From NCBI GenBank assembly GCA_963971405.1, contig OZ020489.1, positions 41,804,510 to 41,868,509 of the forward strand: a stretch of 64,000 nt of DNA, read 5' to 3'. The notes under the pieces are model-generated. The model saw only the letters and a program-made list of their open reading frames with translations, searched no databases and was not told the origin of the DNA. This DNA is from Psococerastis gibbosa. Its lineage: Eukaryota; Arthropoda; Insecta; Psocodea; Psocidae. Shown one piece after another: positions 31,901 through 46,900 of the stretch. The translations under genes and the position numbers were made by a program. Position 1 is the stretch's first letter. Each line of letters starts with the position of its first letter.

Positions 31901-34900
31901 AGAGTTTCATACAAAGAAAAAAACTAAATAAAGTTGGTTTAAAATAAGATTGTACTAATGTTTTATTCTTATGTAACCAACTTGCCAACTCGGTGTGTCA
32001 AACTTAGTAAAAGGCGCGAGAAATTCAAATTTTAATTGGCACAATTATCCAACTCATACAGCTACGTAAACTGTAAAAATAAACAAGGGCTTTGTTGGCA
32101 GATGACAAACACATGGACAATTTCTGCAGTCAGCTTCTATTGTATATGGTCACCATCAGAAATTAAAGAGCGTTTAGCCAGTTAAAAATGGTAAAAGGCG
32201 ATCTAAGAACGACAATGACAGATTCACGCTTGGAAAATCTTGTGGATATGAAATGCGAAAAAGAACTTGCTTCAGAACTAAATTTGGGCAACATAGTTTA
32301 GTTGTGGGCTGATTTAAAAGAATGGCGTGTAAAATCCAGTGGGGGGGGGGGTGCATGATGGAGCCCGAGAAAAATTAGCCAACAAATATAAAATAGAACA
32401 TTCTAAACAAAAACCATAAATAAATATGTCTTCCATCCTTAAATTATAAATTTTACTGCTGTTAAAATGCGTAAAACCCAACTATTTTGCACTTATATTT
32501 TCAAATTTTTCCCCGAGGGCAGACCCCCGGCCGCCCTGTATTTAAGTATTTAAGCATTCCTTTGTAAGCTTTAAAAAAGATCCATACTTTACCGCTGTTG
32601 AAATGCGTAAAACCCCACTATTTTGCACTTATAGTTTCAAGTTTTCCCCCCGGGCCCCCCTTCGGTACCAATCTGCATCAGGCGCATGGGCTATTCAAAC
32701 AATGCACTGAAAATTAATGTGCCTAGTTTCGCTAACAAACACACCAATTGCACAATCGCTAAGAATTAATTTGGCTTGGTAGGCTACACCTACTTTTCCC
32801 GGAGTGGTCCCCTCCGAAAATCTGTCCTGGACTCGCCCTAGGTAAAAACATGAATTTGCCCATCTATGTAATAATGTAATTGTAATACAAAGCTTACCTA
32901 ATCATCCCAGTTATTATTTTGGTAGGTCTATTTGTTGAGTTGGTACAAAATAGACACACCTCCCCCCCTAAAAAAAAAAATTCATGCCTTAGCTACTCCC
33001 CTGCTCCCCTGTGACAGGTTTTTTCCAGTCTTTATCATATACACGGTTATTGAGACCATTGATCATTGCAGCCAGCATCAGGGTTCAGTGTTTTTTGCCA
33101 GCAGCCATTTATACCAAGTTGAAAACACAAGAAGAGAGCCTGTTCACAGTGTTCAGAACGGCAACGAACTTGGTAGTGTGATCAGCGTTGGCAGGGGAAT
33201 ATGGTGGGATATGATAACGTGCTGAGACTATACCAGTCAGTCTAAGTGCGTGTCGAGTCCTGGTCACCTCCGAATTAATCGTGTGACTTCACTATGTTCC
33301 CCAAGTGGTTCGGAATCCACTATAATCTAGAGGTCCACCCTGTCAGTCAACTCCCCTTCTCTCTGAGGTGAAGGAGTCAGCCCTAAAGGTGCCTCAAGTT
33401 AAGAAAGAGACTCACTCCCCCGCCAGGCTTACAGGGTTGATTCTTAAGAATGCTGAAAGCAAGCGTTGGAAGACAAAGATTGTTCTGTTTGACAAGTTGT
33501 TGTAAGTCAGAGATTCCAAGACGATGTTTCAACAAGCTATGACGATGACAGAGACATACGTATACTATTGACCCAACGTAATAGGCGGGAGCGTGATCTT
33601 CTTAAGACTAGACATAAATAAGCTAAAAATATCTTAATTTCTGATTGAAAATGGACAACGGTGACAGGGCAGATGACCGGAAGCTGTATGGATCGTAAAC
33701 AAGATGAAAGTATCAATAGTGGCGGCTGGTAATAATTAACTAGTAACTGCTCCAAGTGGTCGGCGAGAAAGTTGCACTGACATTTTGCCGAGCCAGGCAA
33801 AACTACTACCTACAGTAGTAGTAGTGCAACTACTTACTTGTTTCCCTGACCTGCACCGCAATGCCAATCATCTACTCTAGAGCACAAGAAAGTTAGCTAA
33901 GGAGGGCCGTTCAAAGATGGCGGAAATATAATATGAAGCGCCTCGACTCCAAGGGGTGCTTCTTTTCTTTTTCCTCGCTTTTATCCCTAAGAGGGGTCAG
34001 TGATACGTCATGTTCTCTTCCATTCCTTGCGATTCTGTGCTTCGACGTGGCCCCACCATGTCAGTCGTCGTACCCGGGTTTTATCGACTATGTTAACAGC
34101 CTTAATTTCAGTTCATATTCCGTCGTTCCGGCGTCTATCAGCTAGTGTGAAGCCTAGAGACCGTCGCAGCATCCGCAAGATCTTCCGCCTTTCGGTGCAA
34201 GTGACAAACTTAATTGGAAAGCAAAAAATAAACATTCGAGATAATGTAACTGCAAAGGCTTTCACGGCCGGAGTCAAATGAAGAACCAGTAGAATCCGGG
34301 CTGATGGGCTGTGGTCGAATTGAAAGTGAACTTCCAAACGTTTCGTCAACATCTGCGGTCGACATCTTCAGTGGCGCTGCGTAGACTTCGAAGGTTGTAC
34401 CTCAGCCCGGATTCTACTGGTTCTTCATTCGAGATAATTGTGGCTAAGGATTGTGTACGCACACCCCTTGCAAGGACAAGAACAAAGCAAGAAAGATACG
34501 AGTAGCTATCACAGGCCGTCCAAAGACGGCAGAAATTTAGCATGATAATCCAAGAGACGATTGGACATGTTGCTGACCACAAAATCCAAAATAGAGCAGT
34601 GGTCATGACTCATGAGAGAGCATCCCCTACCTGGGCTCAGGCCTAGACCCTAATTGGGCTGTCGTGTCACGGCGTTTTAGGGAGATTCATCTACATATTG
34701 AGACGGCGACCAATGTTGGACTTCCAAAAAATCTATCCTGATTTAGTGAGGTTCGGTGTTTTTATGGAATCTCCCTACACCTGCAGCCTGATCGAGGCGA
34801 TTATAATACCGGGGTTAAATAAATACCCTAGGATTATATCTGTAAACAAACAAATTTTGAATAGCACTTTCCATTACAAAATTATCTTGTTTACATTTTT

Positions 34901-37900
34901 ACTACCAGTGCTATTCAAAATTTGTTTGTTTACAGTTATAATCCTAGGGTATTTATTTAACCCCGGTATTTATTTAATCCCCTGGTAGTAAAAATGTAAA
35001 CAAGATAATTTTGTAATGGAAAGTGCTATTCAAAATTAGTTTGTTTACAGTTATAATCCTAGGGTATTTATTTAACCCCAGTATCGCCTCGATCAGGCCG
35101 CAGATCGGCCAGAGCCGAAAGGGATTTTTTTTAATACCAAGAGACGGCAAGTTATATATAAGAGACGCTCGGACACCTCTACTGTCCATTGTTTTAAACA
35201 ATTTGAACAAAACAATCATTCACTTCAGGAATCGGAATGAAACCACCTCTTTTACTCCATACATAACGCCCGCTATGCAACCCCACCTAACAAAGTAGGT
35301 CCATACACATTCCAGCAACACTTCCGGAAATTCCTCATCACATAAATGGCATCTCTAACACAGAGAGACTGGCCATGTCATTGATCAGAGTGACCAAACG
35401 AACAACAATAACCACCGGTATGAGTATTACATAAACTGTATATAAGTACCGGCTACCGACAGGTGCGGGGATAACGAGTATCGCATTACGTCACAACATA
35501 AACCACAATAGTCACGAACCCTAACATGGCAGACCGCAGAGTGGCATTACTGTTATGGACAGGTTGTCTGCCAGGAGTAGAAACCGAAGGATTAATAATA
35601 TAACAGTTGCAAGCATTTAACATTGGGGAACAAACGCCAGAATATAAACCTGACGGGATTTCAGAGGCACACGACAAAGAAATTTAGGATCGGTCACTAC
35701 AGCACCTAGAACCAGAACTGTTCAGAGGACTTTTAAAAGCCGTCATCACTAATGAGAACCGACGGCAGGGAAGGACTTCGCTGACCCGAAGACGAAATAA
35801 TAGGAGCAAAACCAGAACTGTAGCAGTTGCATGCATTTAAAGTAAAGAGGCAATCGCCGGAACAGAAACTTGCGGGTTTTCATAGAAAAGGCGCTAAATG
35901 AGAATGCGGGAAGAATCACGGGATCGCCCATTAGAGCACCCAGGTCACAGAACCAGAAGAGACATGTTCAGGCTCCTAAAGGTTGTCACCACTAATGAGA
36001 ACCAATGACAGAGAAGGACGCCAACTCTAACCAATATTGGGAAGTGGGCCAAAGACTGTTTGTAAGACACAATGTCAGGAGCAGAAACCAGAAGGCTAAT
36101 CCTGTAGCAGTAGCAATCATTTAATATTAAGAGACATTCGCCAGAACAGAAACCTGGCGGGCTTTCAAAGACAAGGCGCACGACGTTCTGTCAGCATAAC
36201 AGGTGGAAATGAATGGAGAGAACGCCCATTGTAGCACCCAGAACCACAGGGATGGATCCACCCCATTTGTAGGATCGACCACCTCACCACCTCAATAAAT
36301 TAACAACCCCTTAAAACTCAATTGCATATTCTGGAACGAACAGACCAATATATTATTTTAACAGCAGTAACAATGGCAGGGCAGGCAATGTATTTTCCAT
36401 AATTTCTTCAAAAAATAATTTTTGGCCCAGAACCAAATATTTTTTTGAAAAAACAACCTGTTTGGTTTTGTTACTCTATTGAACGCCTAAAACATATCTG
36501 AATGTAGAAATCATCGATAGAAAGGTTCCACAGAAAAATTATTTTTTAGTGAACATTCATGAAAATTTAGTTATTTTTATTTTTTTACCCTCAGAAGCAA
36601 ACTATCAAGGGGCACGCGACCCACCGCATTTCGTTGACATTAATGACGACTACAACATATGTGAATTTAAAAGAAATCGTTGGAGCCGTTTTTGAGAAGT
36701 AATTTTTTTAGACGTTTTTTTGGAGTTTTTTGAGAATAAACCGCCCCAAAATTGAGTTAGCCCCAAATAAAAAAAATGTCTCGAGGTATGATTTTTGTGA
36801 ACCTACATACCAAATTTCATCTAAATCGACCGAGTAATTTGCACGGAAATCGACGCACAGACCGAGCGACAGACAGGCATTTCGTAAAAACCCCTTTTTT
36901 GGGTTCCTGGGACCTCAAAACGTGTAAATCTGTTCAAATCTCGGAATCGAAAATTTGGACCATCACAAAGCTTTTCTTATACTACGCATAAATTGGAAAG
37001 CAAAAATGGTACCAGGGAGGGGTGTATAGCAGAAGAAAAAAAACACTAAGGGAGACAACCGGAGAGGAAAAACATGTAAAAGATCATTTCATCTTTAGTT
37101 CTTTTTACTAATTGCTCAATGATAGCTCTTGAAATTACGATGTTAGAAGAAAAACGCAGAGAACAAGTTTCGGAGGTAACTGCAAGAGGAAAGCTAAGGC
37201 GGATCGGCTATGAAAAGGGGATGGACAAGAGAAGAGCAGTGGAGGTGTGCATAGAGACGGAAGTGGATGACAGAAGACTGAGAGGGAGGCCAAGAACTAA
37301 ATGAACGGAACAGATGTATTAAAGATCAAATTGAGAGGAGTCACTGGCGTCACCCGGGCGCCTGCACCTGGGGGACTTTCAGTTTACCAAACAGTTAGTA
37401 GTACTGACCTGGAACTGGAGGTGGCGCTTCGCTCGCTGCTCTCGTCCCCCGACGACAGGTCATTGTCGGAGCCGGAGCACCAGCTGTCTTCAGACGGGGG
37501 TGGCTGCGCCTCCCACCCCTGTTTCCCGTGGGGCTCGTCTGCAACGAACAAACCACAAATTGGCCCAAATCACAATGCAACTATAGGGAAAATGAGGATT
37601 TATTAAGAGGCCAGGCAGTCACTGTTTTTATTCTTCAATATCTTGTACACCCCTACAGTCGACAGCATGCTTTTATTACCATTTTTAAGAGGAAACTGGC
37701 CCATGAGATCGGCCACCAATGGACCACTCCAGAATAGGAATTGGTCCATATTTTTTATTGCCTTCTTAGTTAAATACTTTAAATATAATGTGTCAACGAT
37801 AGAGACAATGCCAGTTTGTATGCCAGCGTTATTGCAGATTGGCCGCTGCCGGTATAAACCCCCATTCCGCACGATGAAATCGAAATAATTACAGTACTGC

Positions 37901-40900
37901 ATTATATTTTGGTATTTTTATTTTAAAATGCTTCATTAGTTTTGTTATATTTTAAATGTTCATGTTTTCAATTTTTCTGGCGGACGGACAATATAGAAAT
38001 AGCAGAAGTTTCAAACTATTTGGGGGAAACAAGGAAATGATGCAGAGATTATATTGAAAACCGTCTGAATTCCTGATGAAACAGCCAAAACAGATGGAAT
38101 ATTGCAATGGTTAGCGTGGGAGACTGTGTAGGTGTTGTAGACTGGCAAAACAGAGATACCTCACACCAGCCATTCAAAGACTCTGTTTAATTCCTTTCTG
38201 CACATTTTGTGCGGTCGCTGTTAGTAAATTTAAACAAGCAAGGGGTATACAAGGGCCATTATATAGTTCTACAGAATGCGGCAGCTGCCACGGTACAACG
38301 AAAATCAGGAAAGACAAATTATCAGGGTGAGCCAGACCACTCGCACCTGACATTTTTCTCCATTATGGAAAATAACATAAAATTCTATGGCCCACCGCAT
38401 CGCATGACTGCACCATTAGGTAGGAGGTACTCTTGAAAACAACCTAAGTTCCTAAGTAACCTGAGAAAACCTCAGATCGACAAATTCTACCATCCTACTG
38501 CTTCGCCTGTCTTTTTCATGTGGTGCATTCATTTTGAGTCAGCGAGGTACTCTTGATATCAACCTCTAAGTCCCTAAGTAATCTGAGAAAGCCACAAATC
38601 TACAAATTCTACCACGCGTCTCTAATGTCAACTTTTCATTTGCTTTATTCATTTGTAGCCTACGCCGTTAGGTACTCATGTAGTCAACCTGAACGTCTAA
38701 GTTCTTAAGTAACATAAGAAAACCGGAGATCATCAAATTCTAAGATGCGCCTCCTCCTCACCTTTAATGCCAAACCCTTAACGGCCTAACCTATATATAT
38801 GTATACGCCATCTAAATTAAGATATAAATAGACGATGACAGCAAAAGTGATAGCGTAATAACGTAATAAAGCCGGTATGGAATGCTGTCCACTATACGAC
38901 TTCCTGTATATCCGCCCAGTACAACAAAAACGGCTAGGCACAGGTGCGCCAATCCTGCAGTCAGACATTTTATATCGTTAGTCACTCAAAACCAGTTCAG
39001 GTCGTAAAGTGTACGTAAAGTGTAGCGTTTTAACATGGACTGGGCCATTGGCGAAGCTTATAAATAAATAAATATATACACTATATATAATTATTATATT
39101 TCTGTTAAGAGGACATGCTACGTAGAAAATTAGCATACCAAAATTTGTTGTTTTTATCGACTTTTTATTTATTTTTATCAATTAACGATGGAAGTTATTA
39201 AAGATTTGGCTCATATAAGTTGTAGAAGACTACTTCATGCATCATATACCTCCGCTTATTGGAAACACTCTGGGACGTGAGTGCTATGTTTCAATTAACT
39301 GACTGTTTCCATTACGCGAACAGACATAAAAATGGTTCAAATGCTAAAAAAAAGAAAAAAGAAAATGTAGTAGGATAGATAGATAGATAGATACATAATG
39401 TGCTTACTGTTTACTTAAGAATTTATCTCAAAATATTTTTTGAGGGTTGTCTGTTTTTTTCCCTTAATCCATTAACTTGATGGTGGCGTGTTTGTACGAG
39501 TAGTGTTGTTCAAAAACTGTACAATCTCCCCGATGCTGAACAGCCTTCCGGAGAACTGTAATCGCTTTGGGTACTTGTGTAGGTTCACATGCAGTTTCAA
39601 GATTATCATCAATGTTTATCCAATCTCGATTGAAGTTTGAAGACAATTTGTTTCAAGTAAACGATGTGTTGTTTCCATTAACCGATTATTTTCCTCTGAA
39701 TTAACATACAACAGGCCCGTTCTAAGGCATTTTCGTTTCAATAAGGCAACTGTTCTAATAAGCGGAGTCTACTGTAATAGGAAATATTTAATTTTTGGTA
39801 CCGTAGTTCTTTCATAAAAACCAGAGGGGACTAAAATTTTGCGTTTTCTGGGATTTTTGAAAAAACCACAAAACCGAAAAGTAAAAATACCTGATGCACG
39901 AAGTAGTCTTCTACAACTTAGGTGAGCCAAATTGTTGTGCCAATTTTCTACGTAGCTACGTAGCATAATCTTCTTAAATTATACAACCAAATAATCAACA
40001 TGAAAGTAAAATCGCCTAACACAGAGTGCTTATGCGTCTTTTTGGGTAAGTAAGTGGGTAAGCAAAGTTTTGGGTTTGAATTTTTTTTCAAATAAATTAT
40101 GGATAACTCATGCCCCAATGCATTGCACACCCTGCCATTATTACTGTGCTGAAACCAATGTCTGTTCTAGACCATGCAATAGTCCCATCGATCAATTAAG
40201 TGCATTGGGATGGGGAAAGTCGAGGCAACCCAAATGTAACCCTAGGACAATTATTTACCATGAAACTCCTCATATTATCCATCTCGGTCCCTATACCAAT
40301 TAATAAATAGGAAAGCATGGTTCACTCATACCGGTTTTGTGATTGGGAACAGCCATGGCCTGGTCACTGCGAAACGTTGTCGTCTTTTTTCAGGATCTAA
40401 CGTTTGTTCCCCTCCCCCAGGCAACACATCCACTGGTAAATCTAGCCAAGAATTCTATGTTTTCTGTATTCCTGACCTGACGTCATGTTCGGAACAGCCG
40501 TGGCCTGGTCACTGCGAAACGTTGTCGTCTTTTTTCAGGATCTAACGTTTGTTCCCCTCCTCCAGGCAACACATCCACTGGTAAATCTAGCCAAGAATTC
40601 TATGTTTTCTGTATTCCTGACAATCGGACGTCATGTTCGGCATGTTGGGAACAGCCATGGCCTGGTCACTGCGAAACGTTGTCGTCTTTTTTCAGGATCT
40701 AACGTTTGTTCCCCTCCTCCAGGCAACACATCCACTGGTAAATCTAGCCAAGAATTCTATGTTTTCTGTATTCCTGACAATCTGACGTCATGTTCGGCGG
40801 AAATTTATTCTATTTATTAATGGTCAATACGGTCTACAAGGTCATCGACATGCTCAGCTCGTTAAGTTGGCACACTGCCACCATACCAACTACCAACCGA

Positions 40901-43900
40901 TCGCCAGCCATTGTCTGCCGTACCCAAACTAGATGCGCTCAACCATGCGCGCATAAATTATTATACCGTGAATAATGGCAATACAACGCGGGTGGTGAAA
41001 GACAAACAACTGGTACAGGCCAACCCGCAGTTGCTTTCCCATTTACCAATTAGTATAATAGACAATTAAGAGTGGTTGAAGCCATCAATGGTAAATAATT
41101 GCCATGAGAATTTACTTTCGGCTACAACGATTTTCCCAATCTTTAAGCATTGGATAGAAAAATTCCATTGGCCAGGGTAGGCGCCCATTCCACATACGTC
41201 AATCGTCAATGAAAAATTGAAAAATGACGTAAATTGACGTGATAGCAGAATTTTTAGCATGTCTTTAATGTCTGCTAAAACGTCATTTTTCAATTTTTCA
41301 TTGACGATTGACGTATGTGGAATGGGTGCCGTACCGGGTTTGACTATGGGGCCAGGAGAGCCATGGCCCCAGGCCGCAGGGTTGCCAGCTTTTTTATTGG
41401 AAATAAAGTTTATCTGGGTTTTGGTAATGTAAAAAAAACAGTACAGTTTTACAAAAAAGAGTACCCAGTATATTTAGAACAATATTTTTCATTTCATTTT
41501 CATTTCTTTGAAAACTGGAAAAAGCCTCTTCACACTTTAACTCTAAATTTATATACAAGAACCGGTCCGACTTTACTCGAACATGATTTCCAACTTATCA
41601 AAATTAGTAGATAGAGAAAATTAGTAATTTCATGGTAAATAATTTTCCTATGGTTAAATTTCCTCCGATATCTCGGTGGGGGGGGGGGGGGGTTCCGCCT
41701 GACGTCATTGGAGGTGAGGTAAATTCTAGATAGGTCAGACCAACACATTACCACACAGCAATACTGGCAGGGCACGCAATGCATTTGAGCGTGAATTTTC
41801 TATCATTTTTTCAAAATACCATTTTTTTTTTACCAAACCAAATACTTTTCTGGGAAAGCAACCTGTCCGGTTTCGTTACTCAATTTAACACCTAAAACAT
41901 ACCTGAAGGTAGAAATCATCGATAGAAAGATTTCGCAGACAAATTATTTTTTAGTAATTTTTCATTAAAATTTAGTTACTTTTATTTTTTTACCCCCAGA
42001 AGCAACCTATCAAGGGGCAAGCGACCCCCCGCATTTCGTTAACATTAATAACGACTACAATATATGTGAATTTAAAAGAAATCGTGAGCCGTTTTTGAGA
42101 AGTTTTTTGAGATTAAGACCCCCCCCAAATTAAGTTAGCCCCAAATAGAAACAATTGTTCCTAGGTATGATTTTTGTGAACCTACATGCCAAATGTCATC
42201 AAAATCGACCGAGGAGTTTGCCCGGAAATCGACGCACGGACAGACAGAACGACAGACAGAACGACAGACAGACGCAGACATTTCGTGGGACCTTAAAACG
42301 TGTAAATCCGTTGAAATCTCGGAATCGAAAATTTCGACCGTCACAAAGCTTTCCTTATACTACGTATAAATTGGAAAGCAAAAATAGCTCATTCCTGATT
42401 ATGTGCAAAGATGCCGTATTCCTCTCATCCCGCCCCACCATTTTTTTTTTTTCATGTTCCAGAAAAAGAGTATTTTTGCGTATTCTAAGTGACTTCCAGT
42501 TTGTTGAGTATACTATTATGGAATAGAGTACGATACTCTGATTCGGAGTACGGTTGGCAACCTTACCCCAGGGTCCCCACAAAAAGCCGCACAATTGCAA
42601 TATATAAAAGAAACCAAAGCAAATAAACTTATACAACACTTAAACAAATAATATTTGGCGGAAAATTGGAACGTGTCGTGGCACTAATGAGTAATCGCGA
42701 TTATAGTAGTTCTTCATGATTTTTTTCTTTTTCGCCCCCAGAACCAAACTATCAAAGGGTAAGCGACCTGTTGTTTTTTTACATTAATAACAACTACTAG
42801 CATTTATTACATATTTTAATTTACAGAAAATAGTTTTTTAGAAAACATTGTTTGTTTTTTTAGTTTTTGGTGGATTAGCCCAAAACTTGAGCTAACCCAA
42901 AATAAATATTTAAAAAAAAGTCACGAGATTTAATTTAAACAAAATCCACGGATAGTTTGCCCAGAAATCGACGAACAGACCGACATTTCGTTAAAAGCAA
43001 TTTTAATTTTAAGCATCTACACATTGTATATTAATACAATATGTTAGTTTTTAAGGTTAGCATGAAAAGAAGACTTTATAATCTTATTGTTCGCCCTTTG
43101 TTTTGTTTTTATTCAATAAAGTCGTTTTCAATTCAATTCATTCAAAAGCACTTTTTTTTAGTACCTAGGATCTCAAAATCCACTGAAATCTCGAAATCGA
43201 AAATTTCAACCATCACAAAGCTTTCTTATACTACGCACAGTCAAAAACAAAAATATCACACAAATGTCACAATGGTACAGATCAAAAACCGTCAGAATTA
43301 TATAATTACACGCTTTCACGTCCGGAGTTACGTGACGAAGCAGTACAATGCAGGATGATAGGCCGTGGTCCTTCTGATAGGACCTACCCTATCATCCCGG
43401 ATTCAACGACATCTTCAACTTCAGAATTAAACGGAAAGACGATGAGGCAAGAGTACAATTTCAATTCAGTCACATGCGGTACCGTAGGGCGAACCTACAG
43501 AAACAGAGCGACCTACACACAGGCTACAATTTAGCAAACGGAATACGGGGAGCGCTGAAGAAAGAACGTACGTGCTATGCAATTACAACTATTCCTAGAC
43601 AACCATGTGGGGCGTGGGACTAGTGCATGCAGCGACATAGGAAGAGAACAATCTGAATCATGTGCACCCTCAGTTCATAACATCAGTCACCGTGACTGGC
43701 GATAAATATTCATTTTAATTTTAAAAAGCAGCCGGGCGGCAGTTCAGTGCTGTAGGCTGTAGTCATGCCACACCTGTAGAAAAACTCAAGAAAACTATTC
43801 TAAACCAAAACTACCAATAGTAACCAAATAAACTTCCGCAACCACACACACACACCGACCGGCGCAAATACCCGAGTCTCAAGTCCCGCGCTTATGAAAA

Positions 43901-46900
43901 AAAAGACAATTCCAGCAAAAGGAAAAATTATAATTGATAATTGCTGGAACAGATCCAGCCAGGACGATTGCTGCGTCGTGCTACATTAAACACAGTAATG
44001 CCTTTTTAATTAGTACAATAAATACGTCATCCGACTACGGCTCAACGTACATAAATAAACCAGCTAAAAACAATACCCCTATTGTTATAAATATTTCGGA
44101 AGTAAACTAAAACAATCGTATCATAGGGGACAAATGGGTCAAGGGTACAGCATTGCCAACATTCCCGGCAGAAATACTTAACATTTAAAAAATCTCGGCG
44201 CCCGTTCAACTCTCTAAAACCACTTAATCCCACGAAATATTTTATGGTGCAAAATTCTTGGGATTTTTCATATGAGCACGCGCTGACAGTCTAAGCCTGG
44301 CGGCGTCGCGTCAAACGATATCCAACGATACAAAATAGGTTAGGGATCGTTAACAATATTTAGATTACGACCCCCCACGCTTACGTAAATGATTCTGTCA
44401 GGAATAGTAAATGCACTGGAATGTAGATCGTAGGCGTAGATCGTAGGTTCGAATCCCATCAACTCCAGTTTTTTTAGGGAGATTTATCTACCTATTGAGA
44501 CGGCGACCAATGTTCGACTTTCGGAAAATTTCTTCACAACTTTTCATTACATGACCCCCTGAGCCTAAAACCACTGTCCGTTCAAAATGTATATACTGTA
44601 TGTATAGTAGGTATGTATAAATAAATAAATAAGGACTTTGGTTGTTTCTATTACTAAGCCAACCTAGCGGAGTTAGGGCTATAAAGCCCTCTCTTACACT
44701 CAACTAGGAAGGCCCGGGACCGCCTGCTTTACATGCCCTCCGAAGCATGGCCAGAAAATTTAGCCATTGCGGGACTCGAACCAACAACCTTTCGGGTGAA
44801 AGTCAGAGTATGTACTAAAGCCTATAGGGGTCTTCACAGTGTTGGTGTTATCGAGTTAGATGTGCTATCCAAGTTAACACACAATCGTGAGTGTACCTCG
44901 GGAGTGAGTTATCATGCTATATTTAACAGGGTAAACAACGTGGAAGTAGTCAGACGTTCGTGGCACGGTTTTAAAGGAAGTGGCAGAACTATATTCTAGT
45001 GCCACATTTATTTATATTTTTTGTTCATTTTGGTTATTATAATTTTTTGCATTTACGGTAATTGCTTGTGATAACAGATTATACAAATAAATTTTAATAC
45101 TTCCAAATATTAAACGCGTGTTTCAAATCAATCGACTAAAACAAAGATGGCGGCGGTCAAACCTGAGCTATCGCAAGCTAAATAGCACGTTAATCAACTT
45201 GAAAGTGCGTTTAGGATAGCACACTGGTTAGCTTGGTTATCAGTGTGTTAACTTAACTTGATATAACACACTTAACTAGGTATAACTCGATAACACGAAC
45301 ACTGTGAAGACCCCTTATGTATATAGATTTTAGGAAACACTAACTTCCGTAATAATTATCCGATTTTGATGAAACTTGTCACAAAAATAGATCATACAAA
45401 TGTCTTGATCGAGTTCATTAACCAGCAAGATCCACTATTTTGTTTCAAGATGGCGGCAGATTAAAACATTATATAATTCATATCTCAGTTAATATTGGTC
45501 GCAGAGGAATGAAATTAAATAAATCTGAAAGCCCGTATTATTATCTACGATAATGGTAATCAACACTTTTTATGACAAATCAACGATTTCAAGATGGCAT
45601 CCAGTCAAATTGAAAATAATTTGATAAATAAAAGTTCATAGTCGTCATTGTGGTTCGAAATTTGGAACACAAGAGTGTTTTTTGTGTTGATGTTGCTTCG
45701 GGAAAATAATGAAGTATTTTTAATTTTTAATTACATGCATAGCATAGAGGAACAGCGGGGTCTGCACTTGCATGGAATCTCCCTGTACCTGATCGGCTGG
45801 AGCCGAAAGAGATTTTATATCCTCTAATTTCAGATGTGACGAGGTTACCTCTTCAACCAAAGTCAGTGTTAAATATACCATACCTGCAATCTATTAAGAC
45901 TTTGTCTCTTAAACAAATATAATTTTAGTTTTAAAGGTAGATCTAGTAGCCTACAAAGAGCATACAAGTGTTACATGCAGAAGAAGAGGTCACGGGACCA
46001 GCTCTCTCCTATAATAACGTTAATAACCCAATACAACTGTCCACACCGACCACTTTGAGCTACGGCCAAAGGCTGTGTAAACGCCATCTTTAGAAAATTT
46101 CACACAACCAACAAGCCAACTTGTTGCCATGTTGGTCATTAAAAGAGTACCAGACATCTCCACAACCTGTACTTTGTACACAGCAATAATGGGGGGGGGG
46201 GGCAACTTTTGTCTAGAAATCAAAATGCCCATTATACATGTAGCCAAATATAGACAACATACAATGTTTTGATTGTTGACTAAGCACGTTCACACGGTTA
46301 ACTGGAAATATACCCAATAAAAGAGGCAAGCATGAATGCTGGAGTCTGTTTCCAATAGATAGTGGCTGCTGAGCCTCCGAGATACAAGCTCAGAAGTCTA
46401 AGCAGTTCCACTGAAGATGTCGACCGCAGATATTGACGAAACGTTTGGAAGTGCGCTTTCAGAAAGACGACGGCCGCCGTGAAAGCTTCTTCTTCTTCCT
46501 CCCCCTTAGTGCCCCGTGCGCAGCGTGGGGGGGGGGGTGGTCGCCCCGAGCCCATTTTCTGAACTCGCCCCGGTCGGACGTTAACGCCTTGAGCTCGGCG
46601 AGCTTCTTCGAGGGTTGTCCTCGGTCTGCCGATGGGTCTTCTTCCTTGTGGGCTTGCTTCCCGCTTCCCCCAACCTCCGGGTGGTCCTGTTCTCGTTAAT
46701 CCTTTGGACGTGGCCGAACCATTGCAGCTGTTTGTTCTCCATTCCGCCGTGAAAGGCATTGTAATAATGTTTTGATTGGTTGGCAGCAAGAATTTTTCTA
46801 TAATAATACCAAAGACTAAAGAACTCCTCACCTCATCGACCCAGAACCCTGTTTGCTGACACATATTCCGGATCCGCCCCTGTGTATTAGGTTATTGATC

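Larger units (their letters stand above)
31409..37408. other. ARHGEF10-like intron 3 (6 kb)
   Basis: Contains a 1.2-kb hAT relic (31795), a Penelope-like end (34234), foldback repeats (34775), diverged tandem repeats (35560-36240), a LINE fragment (37119) and part of the 0.8-kb dispersed element (36310-37010). No exon supported. Confidence 0.6.

Noticed and set aside
46298..46864. 188-codon open frame on the minus strand
   Set aside because: Composite of a frameshifted LINE tail and a Penelope-like fragment; no splice context.
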